Of a stretch of 64,000 nt of DNA, positions 34,057-43,332 are shown one piece after another. The stretch covers positions 450,777-514,776 of the forward strand of contig NZ_LT964740.1 in assembly GCF_900240265.1 (NCBI RefSeq). The letters are read 5' to 3'. Each line of letters opens with the position of its first letter. Within the stretch, counting starts at the first letter, position 1. The position numbers were made by a program, and so were the translations under genes. Below the pieces are notes generated by a model. That model was not told where the DNA came from. It saw only the letters and a list, made by a program, of their open reading frames with translations, and made no database searches. This DNA is from Galactobacillus timonensis (GTDB lineage Bacteria > Bacillota_I > Bacilli_A > Erysipelotrichales > Erysipelotrichaceae).

Positions 34057-35049
34057 TCAAATCACATTCTGGAACATTGTCTGAAATTCTTTCGGCAGCG
34101 GAGCCTTCACCTTCAATATCTCGCGCGTCTTCGGGTTTTCAAAATCCAGCTCACTGGCATGGAGACCAAGCCGGCCGATCGGATCACTGCCGTCCCCATA
34201 CTTATCATCCCCGACAACCGGATGACCATGGAACGCCATCACGACACGGATCTGATTCTTCCGTCCCGAATCAATTGTCACCCGCACCAGCGAATATTCA
34301 CCGTTTTCCGCAACCACCTGATAGTGTGTCACCGACTTCTTGCCATTACGGTCATGGCTCACATAGACAAGATGATTTTCGTTCTCCCTGAGATAAGCAA
34401 CCCAGGTACCTTCCTTCTCTTCGAAGCATCCCTTCACGATCGCATAGTACTCACGCAGCGAAACATCTTCATTCCAATGCATCCGAAGCATCGAGTGGAT
34501 CTGAATATCCTTTGCAAACACCAGAACCCCTGAAGTTTCCTTGTCAATCCGGTGCAGAATGTACGGCCGGCTCTTAGGATCCTTCGACTTCAGATACTCC
34601 AGAGCACGATAAAACGCACTGTAGCGAACCGTATCACTTTCCACCGCCAGCATCCCGGCCGGCTTATTGATCACAAGAAAGGCATCATCTTCATACAGGA
34701 TCAACGACTTGAAGCGGATCGTCTCACCCGAACCGTGCGTAATCTCTGCACCAATCTTATGCGGCTCCTCATGAACCGGATTACGGGCAATTTTCACTTC
34801 ATCATCCTTGGCCAGAGGAAAGTCAAACTGCGTCACCGAATGACCGTTGACCAGAACCTTATGACTGCTCAGCAGCGACTTCACACTGTTGCGCGACATC
34901 CCGTGGATCTTATTCAGAAGAAACTCCAGCAAAGTATCACTACGCGGCACGACGAATGTATAGGTATATTCCATCCGCGGACGCCGCTGAGGCCGTGCGC
35001 GGCCTGTGTCTTTTGGTTTCCTGCTTTTTCCTGTTCTCTCGTTCCTCAT
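34057..35049 (-). CDS. RluA-family pseudouridine synthase
   Basis: The 330-aa enzyme converts uridine to pseudouridine in rRNA. An S4 domain (LLEFLLNKIHGMSRNSVKSLL) covers about residues 37-95. The catalytic core has HRIDKETSGVLVFAK near 165 with the catalytic Asp, and GRKNQIRVVMAF near 263. The basic first 25 residues are probably disordered. A second family member lies at 62380-63312. Precise target uridines cannot be read from sequence. Confidence 0.9.
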   Translation of the reverse strand: MRNERTGKSRKPKDTGRARPQRRPRMEYTYTFVVPRSDTLLEFLLNKIHGMSRNSVKSLLSSHKVLVNGHSVTQFDFPLAKDDEVKIARNPVHEEPHKIGAEITHGSGETIRFKSLILYEDDAFLVINKPAGMLAVESDTVRYSAFYRALEYLKSKDPKSRPYILHRIDKETSGVLVFAKDIQIHSMLRMHWNEDVSLREYYAIVKGCFEEKEGTWVAYLRENENHLVYVSHDRNGKKSVTHYQVVAENGEYSLVRVTIDSGRKNQIRVVMAFHGHPVVGDDKYGDGSDPIGRLGLHASELDFENPKTREILKVKAPLPKEFQTMFQNVI

Positions 35050-35119
35050 AGCCTCCTCATTCTAGCAGACCGTTTCCTGCTGTGGTACCATTTGCACGAA
35101 CACCAGGAGAAATGAACAG

Positions 35120-36154
35120 ATGCACATGCAGATGGAATATGTACAGGAACTGCCGACGCCCGAGGAACTGAAGCGGCGTTTTCCGGTAAGTTCTGCAATT
35201 GAAGCAATCAAAGAAAAACGCGACGAAGAAATCGCCGCGATCTTTGAAGGAAAGGATCCCCGTTTTATTCTGATCATCGGCCCGTGCTCTGCTGACCGCG
35301 AAGACGCCGTCGTTGATTACATGCACCGGCTTGCAATCGTCCAGGAAAAGGTCAAGGACAAGATTCTGATGATCCCGCGCCTTTATACCAACAAGCCGCG
35401 CACCAAGGGCATCGGCTATAAGGGGATGCTTCACCAGCCCGATATCCATAAGAAGGAAGATATGTACGCCGGGATCGTAGCGATCCGCCACCTTCATACA
35501 CGGGTCGTCGAAGAAACAGGCTTTACCTGCGCCGAAGAGATGCTCTATCCCGAAAATCATGCCTATCTATCGGATCTTCTCGCCTACGTTGCCGTCGGCG
35601 CCCGTTCCGTCGAGGATCAGCAGCACCGTATGGTAGCCAGCGGCGTCGGTATCCCGGCCGGAATGAAGAATCCGACCTCGGGCCAGCTCGATGTCATGAT
35701 GAACAGCATCCTTGCGGCCCAGAACCCGCAGACCTTCATTTACCGCGGCTGGGAAACGGAAACAACCGGCAACCCTTATGCCCACGCCATTCTGCGCGGC
35801 TATACGGACAACCTCGGCAACACGAAGCCCAACTATCACTATGAAGATCTGCAGCTGATCAATCAGATGTATGCCGAAATGAAGCTCAAGAATCCGGCTG
35901 TCATCGTCGACTGCAACCATGCGAACTCCGGCAAGAAGCCCCGTGAACAGATCCGCATCGCCAAGGATGTCATGCACAGCCGCCACTGCAATCCGGATCT
36001 GGCCAGGCTGGTCAAGGGCCTGATGATTGAAAGCTACATTCTCGGAGGATGCCAGCACCCGGGCGGAGACACGTATGGACTATCAATTACAGACCCGTGC
36101 CTTGGCTTCGAGGACAGTGAGAAGCTCATCTACGATCTTGCCGATCTGCTGTAA
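35120..36154 (+). CDS. aroF: 3-deoxy-7-phosphoheptulonate (DAHP) synthase, type I
   Basis: This enzyme condenses phosphoenolpyruvate and erythrose 4-phosphate, the first step of aromatic amino acid synthesis. The 344-aa protein has the conserved LIIGPCSADR near 52, GARSVEDQQHR near 160, VDCNHANSGKKP near 260 and a C-terminal GGDTYGLSITDPC. It matches the short AroF/G/H group without a fused regulatory domain. GGAGA lies about 11 bases before the ATG. The choice between AroF, AroG and AroH is uncertain. Confidence 0.92.
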   Translation: MHMQMEYVQELPTPEELKRRFPVSSAIEAIKEKRDEEIAAIFEGKDPRFILIIGPCSADREDAVVDYMHRLAIVQEKVKDKILMIPRLYTNKPRTKGIGYKGMLHQPDIHKKEDMYAGIVAIRHLHTRVVEETGFTCAEEMLYPENHAYLSDLLAYVAVGARSVEDQQHRMVASGVGIPAGMKNPTSGQLDVMMNSILAAQNPQTFIYRGWETETTGNPYAHAILRGYTDNLGNTKPNYHYEDLQLINQMYAEMKLKNPAVIVDCNHANSGKKPREQIRIAKDVMHSRHCNPDLARLVKGLMIESYILGGCQHPGGDTYGLSITDPCLGFEDSEKLIYDLADLL

Positions 36155-36159
36155 CAACC

Positions 36160-36756
36160 TCAGGCCTTGTGCAGAAGCGGAGAAATCTTCTTGTAAATCA
36201 GGAACGTAATCACAACATCGATCATTCCCTTGATAAACGTAAACGGAACATTGAAGATCAGCAGACTCTGCTCAATGCTCGTGACCGACGGCAGAATCAG
36301 CTGATAAGCCGCAAGAATCGTCTCCTTGGGCATGAAGTTGTAGTAGATCGGATACACAAGGAACAGATTGCACGGAAAGGAAAACAGCGCCATCGCCGCA
36401 GCTCCCGCAAAGGAAGCGGTAACGGCGCCTTTTTTCGTCTTATGGTTCCGATAGACCAGACCTGCGACACCGGTAAACACCATTCCCAGAAGCGCATTGG
36501 ATATTTCACCGATACCGAACGACTGTGACACCGTACAGTGCAGAAGATTCTTCACAACCTCCGTCACCATGCCGCAAACAGGCCCGTACGCAAAGGCACC
36601 GATCAAGGCCGGCATATCCGAAAAGTCCAGCTTAATGAAGCTCGGCATCAGAGGCACAGGAACCTCAAAATACTGAAGCACGAATGCCACTGCCGAAAGA
36701 ATTGCGGTTACTGCAAGAACACGAGTACGATTGGAAGATTTAGAAGCTGTTGTCAT
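36160..36756 (-). CDS. ribU: Riboflavin ECF transporter S component RibU
   Basis: This 198-aa membrane protein (six hydrophobic segments) is the substrate-binding S component for riboflavin uptake through the shared energy-coupling module. LDFSDMPALIGAFAYGP near residues 50-65 is typical of RibU. ATG at 36754-36756 follows GGGAG. The FMN riboswitch directly upstream confirms the substrate. It ends convergent with aroF. Confidence 0.93.
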   Translation of the reverse strand: MTTASKSSNRTRVLAVTAILSAVAFVLQYFEVPVPLMPSFIKLDFSDMPALIGAFAYGPVCGMVTEVVKNLLHCTVSQSFGIGEISNALLGMVFTGVAGLVYRNHKTKKGAVTASFAGAAAMALFSFPCNLFLVYPIYYNFMPKETILAAYQLILPSVTSIEQSLLIFNVPFTFIKGMIDVVITFLIYKKISPLLHKA

Positions 36757-36775
36757 GGTTTTCTCCCTGGCCCCA

Positions 36776-36806
36776 CAAAAAAGGAGGCAATAGGATAAAG
36801 CCTCCG
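36776..36806 (-). terminator. Riboswitch-controlled terminator of ribU
   Basis: GGAGGC and GCCTCC pair around an 11-base loop, followed on the minus strand by six T residues. It lies between the FMN aptamer and the ribU start, as in transcription-terminating FMN switches. Confidence 0.85.
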
Positions 36807-36817
36807 GGTAGATCAAA

Positions 36818-36932
36818 CATCTCTTTCATCCAGACTTTACTGTCGCCGCTGGAGTTACACCAGCTCATGCCGTAACGGCTCGCGGGGTATACCGCCGGTG
36901 GGGAAGTACGCCCCGCCCTGAGATTTTATCTG
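36818..36932 (-). promoter_or_regulatory. FMN riboswitch (RFN element)
   Basis: Read on the minus strand the block shows the conserved RFN pieces: ATCTCAGGGCGGGG, CCCCACCGGCGGTA, CCGCGAGCC and AAAGTCTGGATGAAAGA. FMN binding should promote the terminator and shut down riboflavin uptake. Confidence 0.95.
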
Positions 36933-36974
36933 AAGTTATGTTAGCACCCCTTAAATAAATGTAAAGCAAAGTGA

Positions 36975-37757
36975 TTACAGAAGCGAAATACTGTAGACCG
37001 ATGACCATGACGCACCCGGCGCCAGCTTGCGGATCCCTTCACGTTTTTCAAAGGGAACGTCCACCTTTTCAAAGTCAGTGTGCGTATACCATGGCTCGAT
37101 GCATACAAACGGCGCCCTGGGACTCCAGAAGGCAACCCACGGATAGCCTTCCGCATGGACCGAAAGGCCTTCCGTCCCATCGCTCAGCTCATAGTCCGTA
37201 TATACCGGCTGATCCAGAATGATCGTCTTCTCCAGCGCCTCACGGTCAAGAAGAATAACCTTATCCTCTACGCCCTTGGCTTTGCAGCGAATGACATAAC
37301 GATCAAAATCAGACACATTGAAGGCAGGATGATAGCCAAGCCCAAACGGCAGATCCACATCGCCCGTATTGCGCACCGTCGTCGTAATCGTTACCGTAGA
37401 TCCCGAAAGATGGTAGCTGTTCTTCAATTCGAAATGGAACGGATACTGGGCAAGCGTCGCTTCGCTGTCCCGCAGCACCATTTCAATCGTCGCATCATCA
37501 AGCTTGGATCCGGTGAATTCCGAATGACGCGCAAACCCGTGGTTGCCGATGGCATAGGTCTTCCCGTCGATGTGAAGTTTCTTGTCATACGTCGATCCAA
37601 CCAGCGGGAACAGCGTCGGATTGCGGCCGGACCAGAATTGCGGATCCCCCTGCCACATCCACTCCCGTCCACCGTTCTTGTGAAACGCATGGATTTCTGA
37701 CGCCTTCGTACTGACGCTCAGTGTCACTGCATCATTGGTAATTGTGAATTCGCTCAT
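36975..37757 (-). CDS. Aldose 1-epimerase family protein (LacX-like)
   Basis: This 260-aa sugar mutarotase-fold protein has GRNPTLFPLVG near residue 45, the catalytic-type histidines in IGNHGFARHSEF near 75 and GYHPAFNV near 145. It probably interconverts alpha and beta sugars or hexose phosphates. The ATG at 37755-37757 is chosen because GGAGGAG lies just before it; a longer in-frame ORF has no site. It is downstream of a beta-phosphoglucomutase-like HAD gene, which suggests a linked sugar role. Confidence 0.85.
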   Translation of the reverse strand: MSEFTITNDAVTLSVSTKASEIHAFHKNGGREWMWQGDPQFWSGRNPTLFPLVGSTYDKKLHIDGKTYAIGNHGFARHSEFTGSKLDDATIEMVLRDSEATLAQYPFHFELKNSYHLSGSTVTITTTVRNTGDVDLPFGLGYHPAFNVSDFDRYVIRCKAKGVEDKVILLDREALEKTIILDQPVYTDYELSDGTEGLSVHAEGYPWVAFWSPRAPFVCIEPWYTHTDFEKVDVPFEKREGIRKLAPGASWSSVYSISLL

Positions 37758-37773
37758 ATCTCCTCCTGGTTTC

Positions 37774-38454
37774 CTATGCAAGCAGCCCTTCCGTTTCAAG
37801 CCGCTTTCTGCCTTCATAAAAGTCATGAACCGCCCCGATGCACGAGGGATACTGACGCACATACGGCCGCATCGCCGGCGAATCAATCAGAAAAATCCTT
37901 GCGCCGGCAACCTTCGATGCCGCATCCAGACCGGCCAGCGCATCTTCAAAGATATAGGCCCCCTCGACCCCCAGACGCCGGAATGCCGTCTCATACATCG
38001 CCGTCTTGTCGCGGTAGCTGCCATCATCATAGACGATGAGGTCCGGGTCCATCCATTGATCAAGATGAAACACCTCAACAAAGAAACGGATATTTTCAAT
38101 AATCGAGGCACTGGCAATGGTAAACGGAACCTTCTGGTCCTTGAGCGCATCAAACAGCTCGACGGCCCCCGGCGCAAGCTTCGCGCCACCGGGCATCTGA
38201 AGTACCGCATCCCGATAGGCTGCCTCCTTGTACCTGGACCAGTGGGAATAGAAGGCATCGTCCATGCCCGGCTTCATCAGCTTCAAAATCTCCGCGTTGG
38301 GAAGACCGGAATATACCGTCGCCATCGTGTGGGCATCCACATGTCCCGCCCCGATCGCCTGCGCCGTCTCGTCCCAGGCAATCACATGCAGAGGCGAATC
38401 AAAAAACAGCGTCCCATTGAAATCAAACACAACTCCCGTCTTTGAATCAGGCAT
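37774..38454 (-). CDS. HAD phosphatase/phosphomutase, beta-PGM-like
   Basis: The 226-aa HAD enzyme has DFNGTLFFDS (nucleophile Asp), an ASAS motif II and FEDALAGLDAA motif III/IV, all in the subclass I layout with a helical cap. This is the pattern of beta-phosphoglucomutase and sugar phosphatases. The start at 38452-38454 overlaps the MATE gene end by 8 bases and has GGAGGAG within that gene's last codons. Confidence 0.85.
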   Translation of the reverse strand: MPDSKTGVVFDFNGTLFFDSPLHVIAWDETAQAIGAGHVDAHTMATVYSGLPNAEILKLMKPGMDDAFYSHWSRYKEAAYRDAVLQMPGGAKLAPGAVELFDALKDQKVPFTIASASIIENIRFFVEVFHLDQWMDPDLIVYDDGSYRDKTAMYETAFRRLGVEGAYIFEDALAGLDAASKVAGARIFLIDSPAMRPYVRQYPSCIGAVHDFYEGRKRLETEGLLA

Positions 38455-39793
38455 GGAGCTCCTCCTCTTCCGCCCTACGGATACATGGATAAAACACAAG
38501 CGAACTCAATGCCCACGTAAACGGATAAATCCAGTAAACAAGCTCAATCACATGAACCGCCCTGCCCAGCGTAAACAAAATGACAACCCGGACCAGACAC
38601 CAGCACACCAGCATCACAACCATCGGCGTCCGCGGCCTGCCAAGCCCCCGCAGAATGCCGCTGGCAATATGCGAAAAACCAACCAGAAAATAATACAGCG
38701 ACGTCACCCGGCTGCGGCCCACGCCATAGAAAATCACCTGAGGATCACTGCTGAAGATTGAAATGACCGGGCCGGCAAACAGGAAATACAAAATCCCGAG
38801 CACCTCAACTACCAGGATCGCCGTCACTGTCCCGAAACGGATTCCCTTCCGCACCCGCTCATATTCCTTTGCGCCCATATTCTGTGACACATAGGTCGTT
38901 AACGCAAGGGCAAACGACGTAATCGGCAGGAAGATAAAGCCCTCCGCCTTAACAGCGGCACCGACGCCTGCCATTGCCGAAGAACCAAAACTATTGATAT
39001 AGGACTGAATCAGAATATTGGAGAAATCAATCACGCAGCCCTGCAGCGCACCCGGAAAACCATAGTTCAGGATCTGCCGCAGAGAACTGCGGTCAAAGCG
39101 GATCCGCCGAAGATCCAGATGCACCAGCGAATCAGACCGCATCAGCCGCCGCATCACAAGAACGGACGTCAGGATTTCCGCAAAGATCGTCGCATAGGCA
39201 GCTCCCTCAACCCCCATGCCGTAGACGCGGATCAAAACAATATCCAGCACGATATTCAATAGCGAAGAGAAGATCAGATAGTACAGTGGATGTTTCGCAT
39301 CCCCTGCCGCCTGCAGAATCCCCGTAAAAAAATTATACAGAATCAGGCCGCTGATGCCCGCAAAGTAAATCGTCAGATACCGCGTCGCCAGAGGAAGGAC
39401 ATTGTCCGGCGTCCCCATGGCCACCAGCATCGGCCGCGCAAAAATGACGCCGACCGCCGTCATCAATACGCAGAAAAACAAAGCCAGCGCCGTATCCGTA
39501 TGAACCGCAGCTTCGGTACGCTGCGCGTCATTGGCTCCGATGCGGCGCGCAATGATGACGCCCGCTCCCGTAGAAAAGCCAAGAAAGAAGCCCGTAAACA
39601 GATTGACCAGCGACCCTACGCTGCTCACCGCCGCCAGCGCTTCGGCGCCGAGATAATTTCCGACAATCAGAGAATCCGCCGTATTGTAAAGCTGCTGAAA
39701 CAGATTGCCGATAAAAAGAGGGATGGTAAAAAGAAGAAGCTTCTTCCGATAATCCCCTACTGTCATTAATGTCGTTGTTTCCCGGCTGTCCAT
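38447..39793 (-). CDS. MATE family efflux transporter
   Basis: This 448-aa inner-membrane protein has 12 predicted hydrophobic segments and the MATE signatures PLFIGNLFQQLYNTADSLIVG near residue 22 and a matching second-half motif near 235. It exports drugs or metabolites against a Na+ or H+ gradient. I start at the ATG at 39791-39793; the longer ORF would run far into the preceding gene. Confidence 0.93.
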   Translation of the reverse strand: MDSRETTTLMTVGDYRKKLLLFTIPLFIGNLFQQLYNTADSLIVGNYLGAEALAAVSSVGSLVNLFTGFFLGFSTGAGVIIARRIGANDAQRTEAAVHTDTALALFFCVLMTAVGVIFARPMLVAMGTPDNVLPLATRYLTIYFAGISGLILYNFFTGILQAAGDAKHPLYYLIFSSLLNIVLDIVLIRVYGMGVEGAAYATIFAEILTSVLVMRRLMRSDSLVHLDLRRIRFDRSSLRQILNYGFPGALQGCVIDFSNILIQSYINSFGSSAMAGVGAAVKAEGFIFLPITSFALALTTYVSQNMGAKEYERVRKGIRFGTVTAILVVEVLGILYFLFAGPVISIFSSDPQVIFYGVGRSRVTSLYYFLVGFSHIASGILRGLGRPRTPMVVMLVCWCLVRVVILFTLGRAVHVIELVYWIYPFTWALSSLVFYPCIRRAEEEELHA

Positions 39794-39797
39794 TCGG

Positions 39798-40589
39798 CTA
39801 TTGTAGCACCAGGAATGCGCCGTAATGCAGGCACCTGGCCATGAGCTGCTCCCCAGCCAGCAGCGCAAACATCATCCCGAAAGATAACGAAGGTCCAAAC
39901 GGTATTTTGCGCTGACGTATCAAAGAAACAGACACAACCCCCGCAAAGCATGCCGCCAATAATGCTGCCCAGATCTGCAGCGGGCCAAGATAGAATCCCA
40001 TGGCAAGCATCAGCTTCAAGTCTCCGCCGCCCAGTGCCGGCTGCCTCAAGATCCGGTTCAAAAGCTGCGAAAAACAATACATCACGCAAAAGACCAGGAC
40101 GCCGCCGATAATTCCCTGCACCAGCATCTGTTTCCAGGAAGCTGCCGCAAAAAAGTACAGCAGCCGCAGCAGGATGAGAATGATAACGCAGCCATCCGGG
40201 ATGATGAAGGACGCAAGATCCACCAGAGACGCAGTCAAAAGAACTACCGCGGCCGAAGCATAACAGACTGTTTCCTTCGTAAAACCAAAGCGGACAACAA
40301 GAACCGCAAACACAATTGCGCAAATAAGCTCCGCCCAAAAGGAAGCAGATGAAATCTTTTCGCCGCAATATCGGCACCGCCCTTTCAGGCAAAGATAGCT
40401 GAACAGCGGAATCAGATCATACCAGCCAAGCGCATGGCCGCAATGATCGCAGACACTTCGTCCTCTGTAAAAACACGTTCCTTTCACTATGCGAACGGCG
40501 GCGCAGCAGGCAAAGCTTCCCATCACGCTTCCTGCCAGGGTAAAAAACAGAATCGCCCGGACGGTCAGGGCCGACAGTTCAACTTCCAT
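39798..40589 (-). CDS. Prepilin peptidase (A24 family)
   Basis: This 263-aa membrane aspartyl protease cleaves and may N-methylate type IV prepilins or competence pseudopilins. It has the N-terminal CxxC pairs (CDHCG, CRYCG near residues 47-75), a conserved Asp in the early loop, and the GGGDLKLMLAMG motif near 180. The protein is complete. No pilin or com genes lie nearby. It is first in an operon with the MATE and HAD genes. Confidence 0.9.
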   Translation of the reverse strand: MEVELSALTVRAILFFTLAGSVMGSFACCAAVRIVKGTCFYRGRSVCDHCGHALGWYDLIPLFSYLCLKGRCRYCGEKISSASFWAELICAIVFAVLVVRFGFTKETVCYASAAVVLLTASLVDLASFIIPDGCVIILILLRLLYFFAAASWKQMLVQGIIGGVLVFCVMYCFSQLLNRILRQPALGGGDLKLMLAMGFYLGPLQIWAALLAACFAGVVSVSLIRQRKIPFGPSLSFGMMFALLAGEQLMARCLHYGAFLVLQ

Positions 40590-40731
40590 TGATCAATCTC
40601 TCCTTTTTCTTTGAAATACTGCCTCACATTTTTCTATATCCAATCAGGCCGACGATTCCCTTATGTCGGCCAAAAATCATCCTGCAATGCATTTTGTTGT
40701 AAGATATCGTGGTAGTTTCGGGGAGACAGGA

Positions 40732-41784
40732 ATGATGGAAGAAACAAAGCATTGGAAAACAAGTGATTTTGATTATGAACTGCCGAAGGAGCTCATCGCC
40801 CAGACACCGCTCACTGACCGCAAGAGCAGCCGCATGATGGTCGTACATCTGGACAGCGACGAGCTGGAACATAAGCATTTCTATGACATCGTCGATTATC
40901 TGCATGAAGGCGATGTTCTGGTGCGCAATAATACGCGGGTCATTCCGGCCCGTCTCTATGGCATCAAGGAAGAAACCGGCGCCCATGTCGAAGTTCTGCT
41001 GTTAAGACAGATGGAAAACGACGTTTGGGAATGCCTGTGCGGAAACGCTCATGTCATCAAACAGGGAACGATCATCACCTTTCATGACGGACGCCTGAAG
41101 GCAGAATGCGTCGAAGTGGAGGAACAGGGTCTTCGCAAGATGAAGATGATCTACAATGGCATCTTCAACGAGATTCTCGATTCACTTGGAGAAGTTCCCC
41201 TTCCGCCCTACATTCATGAAAAGCTCAATGATCCGGAGCGCTACCAGACGGTTTACTCCAGGGTCGAAGGTTCCGCGGCCGCTCCGACGGCAGGTCTTCA
41301 CTTCACCGAGGAGATCTTTGCCAAACTGAGAGCAAAGGGCGTCACCATCGTCGACGTCACCCTCCATGTGGGCCTTGGCACCTTCAAACCGATGGATACG
41401 GAAAATGTTGAGGACCACGTGATGCACAGCGAAGTCTACTTCATGTCCAGGGAAGCCGCCGATACCCTCAACAGGGCAAAGGCCGAAGGAAGACGGATCG
41501 TTGCCATCGGCACGACTTCGGTACGCACACTGGAAAGCGTCTGGAACCGGTTCGGAAGATTTGAAGAATGCTCCGGAGAAACGAAGCTCTTCATCTACCC
41601 CGGCTATCAGTACCATACAATCGATGCGATGCTCACGAATTTCCATCTGCCCAAGAGTACGCTGATCATGATGATCTGCGCGCTCGGCGGCTATGACCGG
41701 ATTATGCATGCCTACAAAGTTGCAGTCCGGGAAAAGTACCGCTTCTTCTCCTTCGGCGACTGCATGTTCCTGACCCATGAATGA
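40732..41784 (+). CDS. queA: tRNA preQ1(34) ribosyltransferase-isomerase QueA
   Basis: QueA transfers the ribosyl unit of SAM to preQ1 in tRNA, giving epoxyqueuosine. The 350-aa protein has the family's FDYELPKELIAQTPL start, SSRMMVVHLD, SAAAPTAGLHFT near 200 and FHLPKSTLIMM near 305. Start is the ATG at 40732 (or the adjacent one at 40735). Its last 8 bases overlap queH, which completes the pathway. Confidence 0.95.
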   Translation: MMEETKHWKTSDFDYELPKELIAQTPLTDRKSSRMMVVHLDSDELEHKHFYDIVDYLHEGDVLVRNNTRVIPARLYGIKEETGAHVEVLLLRQMENDVWECLCGNAHVIKQGTIITFHDGRLKAECVEVEEQGLRKMKMIYNGIFNEILDSLGEVPLPPYIHEKLNDPERYQTVYSRVEGSAAAPTAGLHFTEEIFAKLRAKGVTIVDVTLHVGLGTFKPMDTENVEDHVMHSEVYFMSREAADTLNRAKAEGRRIVAIGTTSVRTLESVWNRFGRFEECSGETKLFIYPGYQYHTIDAMLTNFHLPKSTLIMMICALGGYDRIMHAYKVAVREKYRFFSFGDCMFLTHE

Positions 41785-42478
41785 GAAAGAGAAACAGGAG
41801 TACATCGCCTACCTACAAAGCCGCAAAAGTTCGTCGCGCCATAACTACTACAAAGAATCGCTGAAGGTCATCGAACACTGGAAGAAAGACCATCCCGATC
41901 AGCAGCCAAGAATCATCCTCCACGCCTGCTGCATCGTCTGTGCCTGCTGGCCGCTCGACTTTCTGAAGGAAAACGGCTTTGATGTCACGGTCTTCTTCAG
42001 CAACTCCAACATCTGGCCCAAAAGTGAATATGATCATCGCCTCAACGAGGTGAAGCGCTATCTTCATGAGCGGTGGAACGATGACATTTCTCTGATTGTT
42101 TCGTCCTATGATTATGAGAAATATGCAGAGACCGTAATTCCTGAGCGGGAAAACGATCCCGAAGGCTGGAAGAGCTGCTTTGGCTGCTATGCAAAGCGGA
42201 TCGATGAAGCCTTCGCCTACGGTGATGCCAACGGCTATGATTTCTGTACCACAGTCATGACCTTCTCGCGGCAGAAGGATTCGGAAAAGATCAACGAAAT
42301 CGGACTCAGGCTGGCAGCGAAATACAGCCGCACCAAATGGTTTGTCTCCGATTTCAAAAAAGCAGACGGCCAGGAGAAATCAGAAGCCATCTGCGATGCC
42401 TATGACATTTACCGTCAGGATTACTGCGGCTGTAAAACAAGCTACTACGAGCGTCATCCAGAGAAGATCAGCGAATGA
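41777..42478 (+). CDS. queH: Epoxyqueuosine reductase QueH
   Basis: QueH reduces epoxyqueuosine to queuosine in tRNA, the last step, using an Fe-S cluster. The 233-aa protein has HACCIVCACWP near residue 50, FFSNSNIWP near 77, CCFGC-like SCFGCYAKR near 135 and YCGC near the end, the cysteine set of QueH. It replaces the unrelated QueG. The stop codon lies inside a terminator hairpin. Confidence 0.93.
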   Translation: MNEKEKQEYIAYLQSRKSSSRHNYYKESLKVIEHWKKDHPDQQPRIILHACCIVCACWPLDFLKENGFDVTVFFSNSNIWPKSEYDHRLNEVKRYLHERWNDDISLIVSSYDYEKYAETVIPERENDPEGWKSCFGCYAKRIDEAFAYGDANGYDFCTTVMTFSRQKDSEKINEIGLRLAAKYSRTKWFVSDFKKADGQEKSEAICDAYDIYRQDYCGCKTSYYERHPEKISE

Positions 42479-42488
42479 TCTTCTTTTT
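42461..42488 (+). terminator. Terminator of queA-queH
   Basis: GAAGATCA and TGATCTTC pair around a 5-base loop and run into TTTTT. The queH stop codon is part of the stem. The convergent SDR gene ends in the same place, so it may serve both. Confidence 0.8.
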
Positions 42489-43229
42489 CATATGTCCGAC
42501 AGCTTTCATCCGAAGACCCGATGGAAGCAGCCGCATCAGCTTATTCCCGACTCCCGGAACAATGACTGCCTTCTTCCAGTTTGCCTGATACAGGTTCTTT
42601 GCAGCGACGGCTGGCGATACTGCACCAATCGTCGGCTTCACGCCTTCCTTGTCATAAAAAGCCGTCTTCACCGGTCCCGGGCAATAGCAGCAGATCTCTA
42701 CGCCATAGGGCTTTGCCTCCTCATGAAGCGCACGCGAATAGCTGACGACAAACGCTTTGGACGCATAATAGGATGCCGCATACGGACCGGGCTGAAAGGC
42801 CGCCGTACTGCCGATGTTGAGAATCGTTCCCTTTCCCGCCGCAATCATTTCGGGAAGGTACCGGCGGCATAAAAGAACCAGCGCTTCCACATTCAGCTGA
42901 AGAAGACGCTGTTCCACGGCGGGATCAAGCTCCCAGCTGCTGCCGACGGTTCCCATGCCGGCATTGTTGATCAGAACATCCACGGGGCCGCTCCAGCGGT
43001 ACACCTCTTCCGCCGCATCCGGCTGACAAAGATCTACCGGTAACAGATGAATGCGGCCATCCGCCGGCGGCGCCTTCTCAGCTGCGCAAACGGCAGCGAT
43101 CTCCTTTTTTGCAGCCAATAGCGTCTCTTTGCGGCGGGCAGCGATATATATATGGTGGCCATCCTTTGCGAACAGCTTTGCCAGCTCCAGTCCAATGCCT
43201 TCCGATCCGCCTGTAATCAATACGTTCAT
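42468..43229 (-). CDS. Short-chain dehydrogenase/reductase
   Basis: The 253-aa NAD(P)-dependent oxidoreductase has a Rossmann TGGSEGIG at the N-terminus, NNAGMG near 95, catalytic Ser in NIGSTAAF near 145 and YYASKAF near 160. Classic SDR layout, complete. Substrate unknown. It ends in the terminator shared with queH. ATG at 43227-43229 is preferred, the Rossmann strand beginning at once. Confidence 0.9.
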   Translation of the reverse strand: MNVLITGGSEGIGLELAKLFAKDGHHIYIAARRKETLLAAKKEIAAVCAAEKAPPADGRIHLLPVDLCQPDAAEEVYRWSGPVDVLINNAGMGTVGSSWELDPAVEQRLLQLNVEALVLLCRRYLPEMIAAGKGTILNIGSTAAFQPGPYAASYYASKAFVVSYSRALHEEAKPYGVEICCYCPGPVKTAFYDKEGVKPTIGAVSPAVAAKNLYQANWKKAVIVPGVGNKLMRLLPSGLRMKAVGHMKKKIIR

Positions 43230-43332
43230 ACGGTTATTGTACAAAAGGTGCCGGTTTCCACAACGGCTTTTCGCGCCAGTTCATGGTACCCTGAATGTAC
43301 AAGCTGCCACTGGCAGCGAAAGGAATCGCCAC

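Noticed and set aside
34057..35049. Duplicate of the RluA gene at 62380-63312 by recent copying
   Set aside because: Both are intact but differ widely in sequence outside the catalytic motif, so they are old paralogues.
43051..43332. Longer N-terminus for the antiporter
   Set aside because: The extension lies on top of the SDR gene's coding strand and is not membrane-like; the ATG at 43333 starts the first helix.
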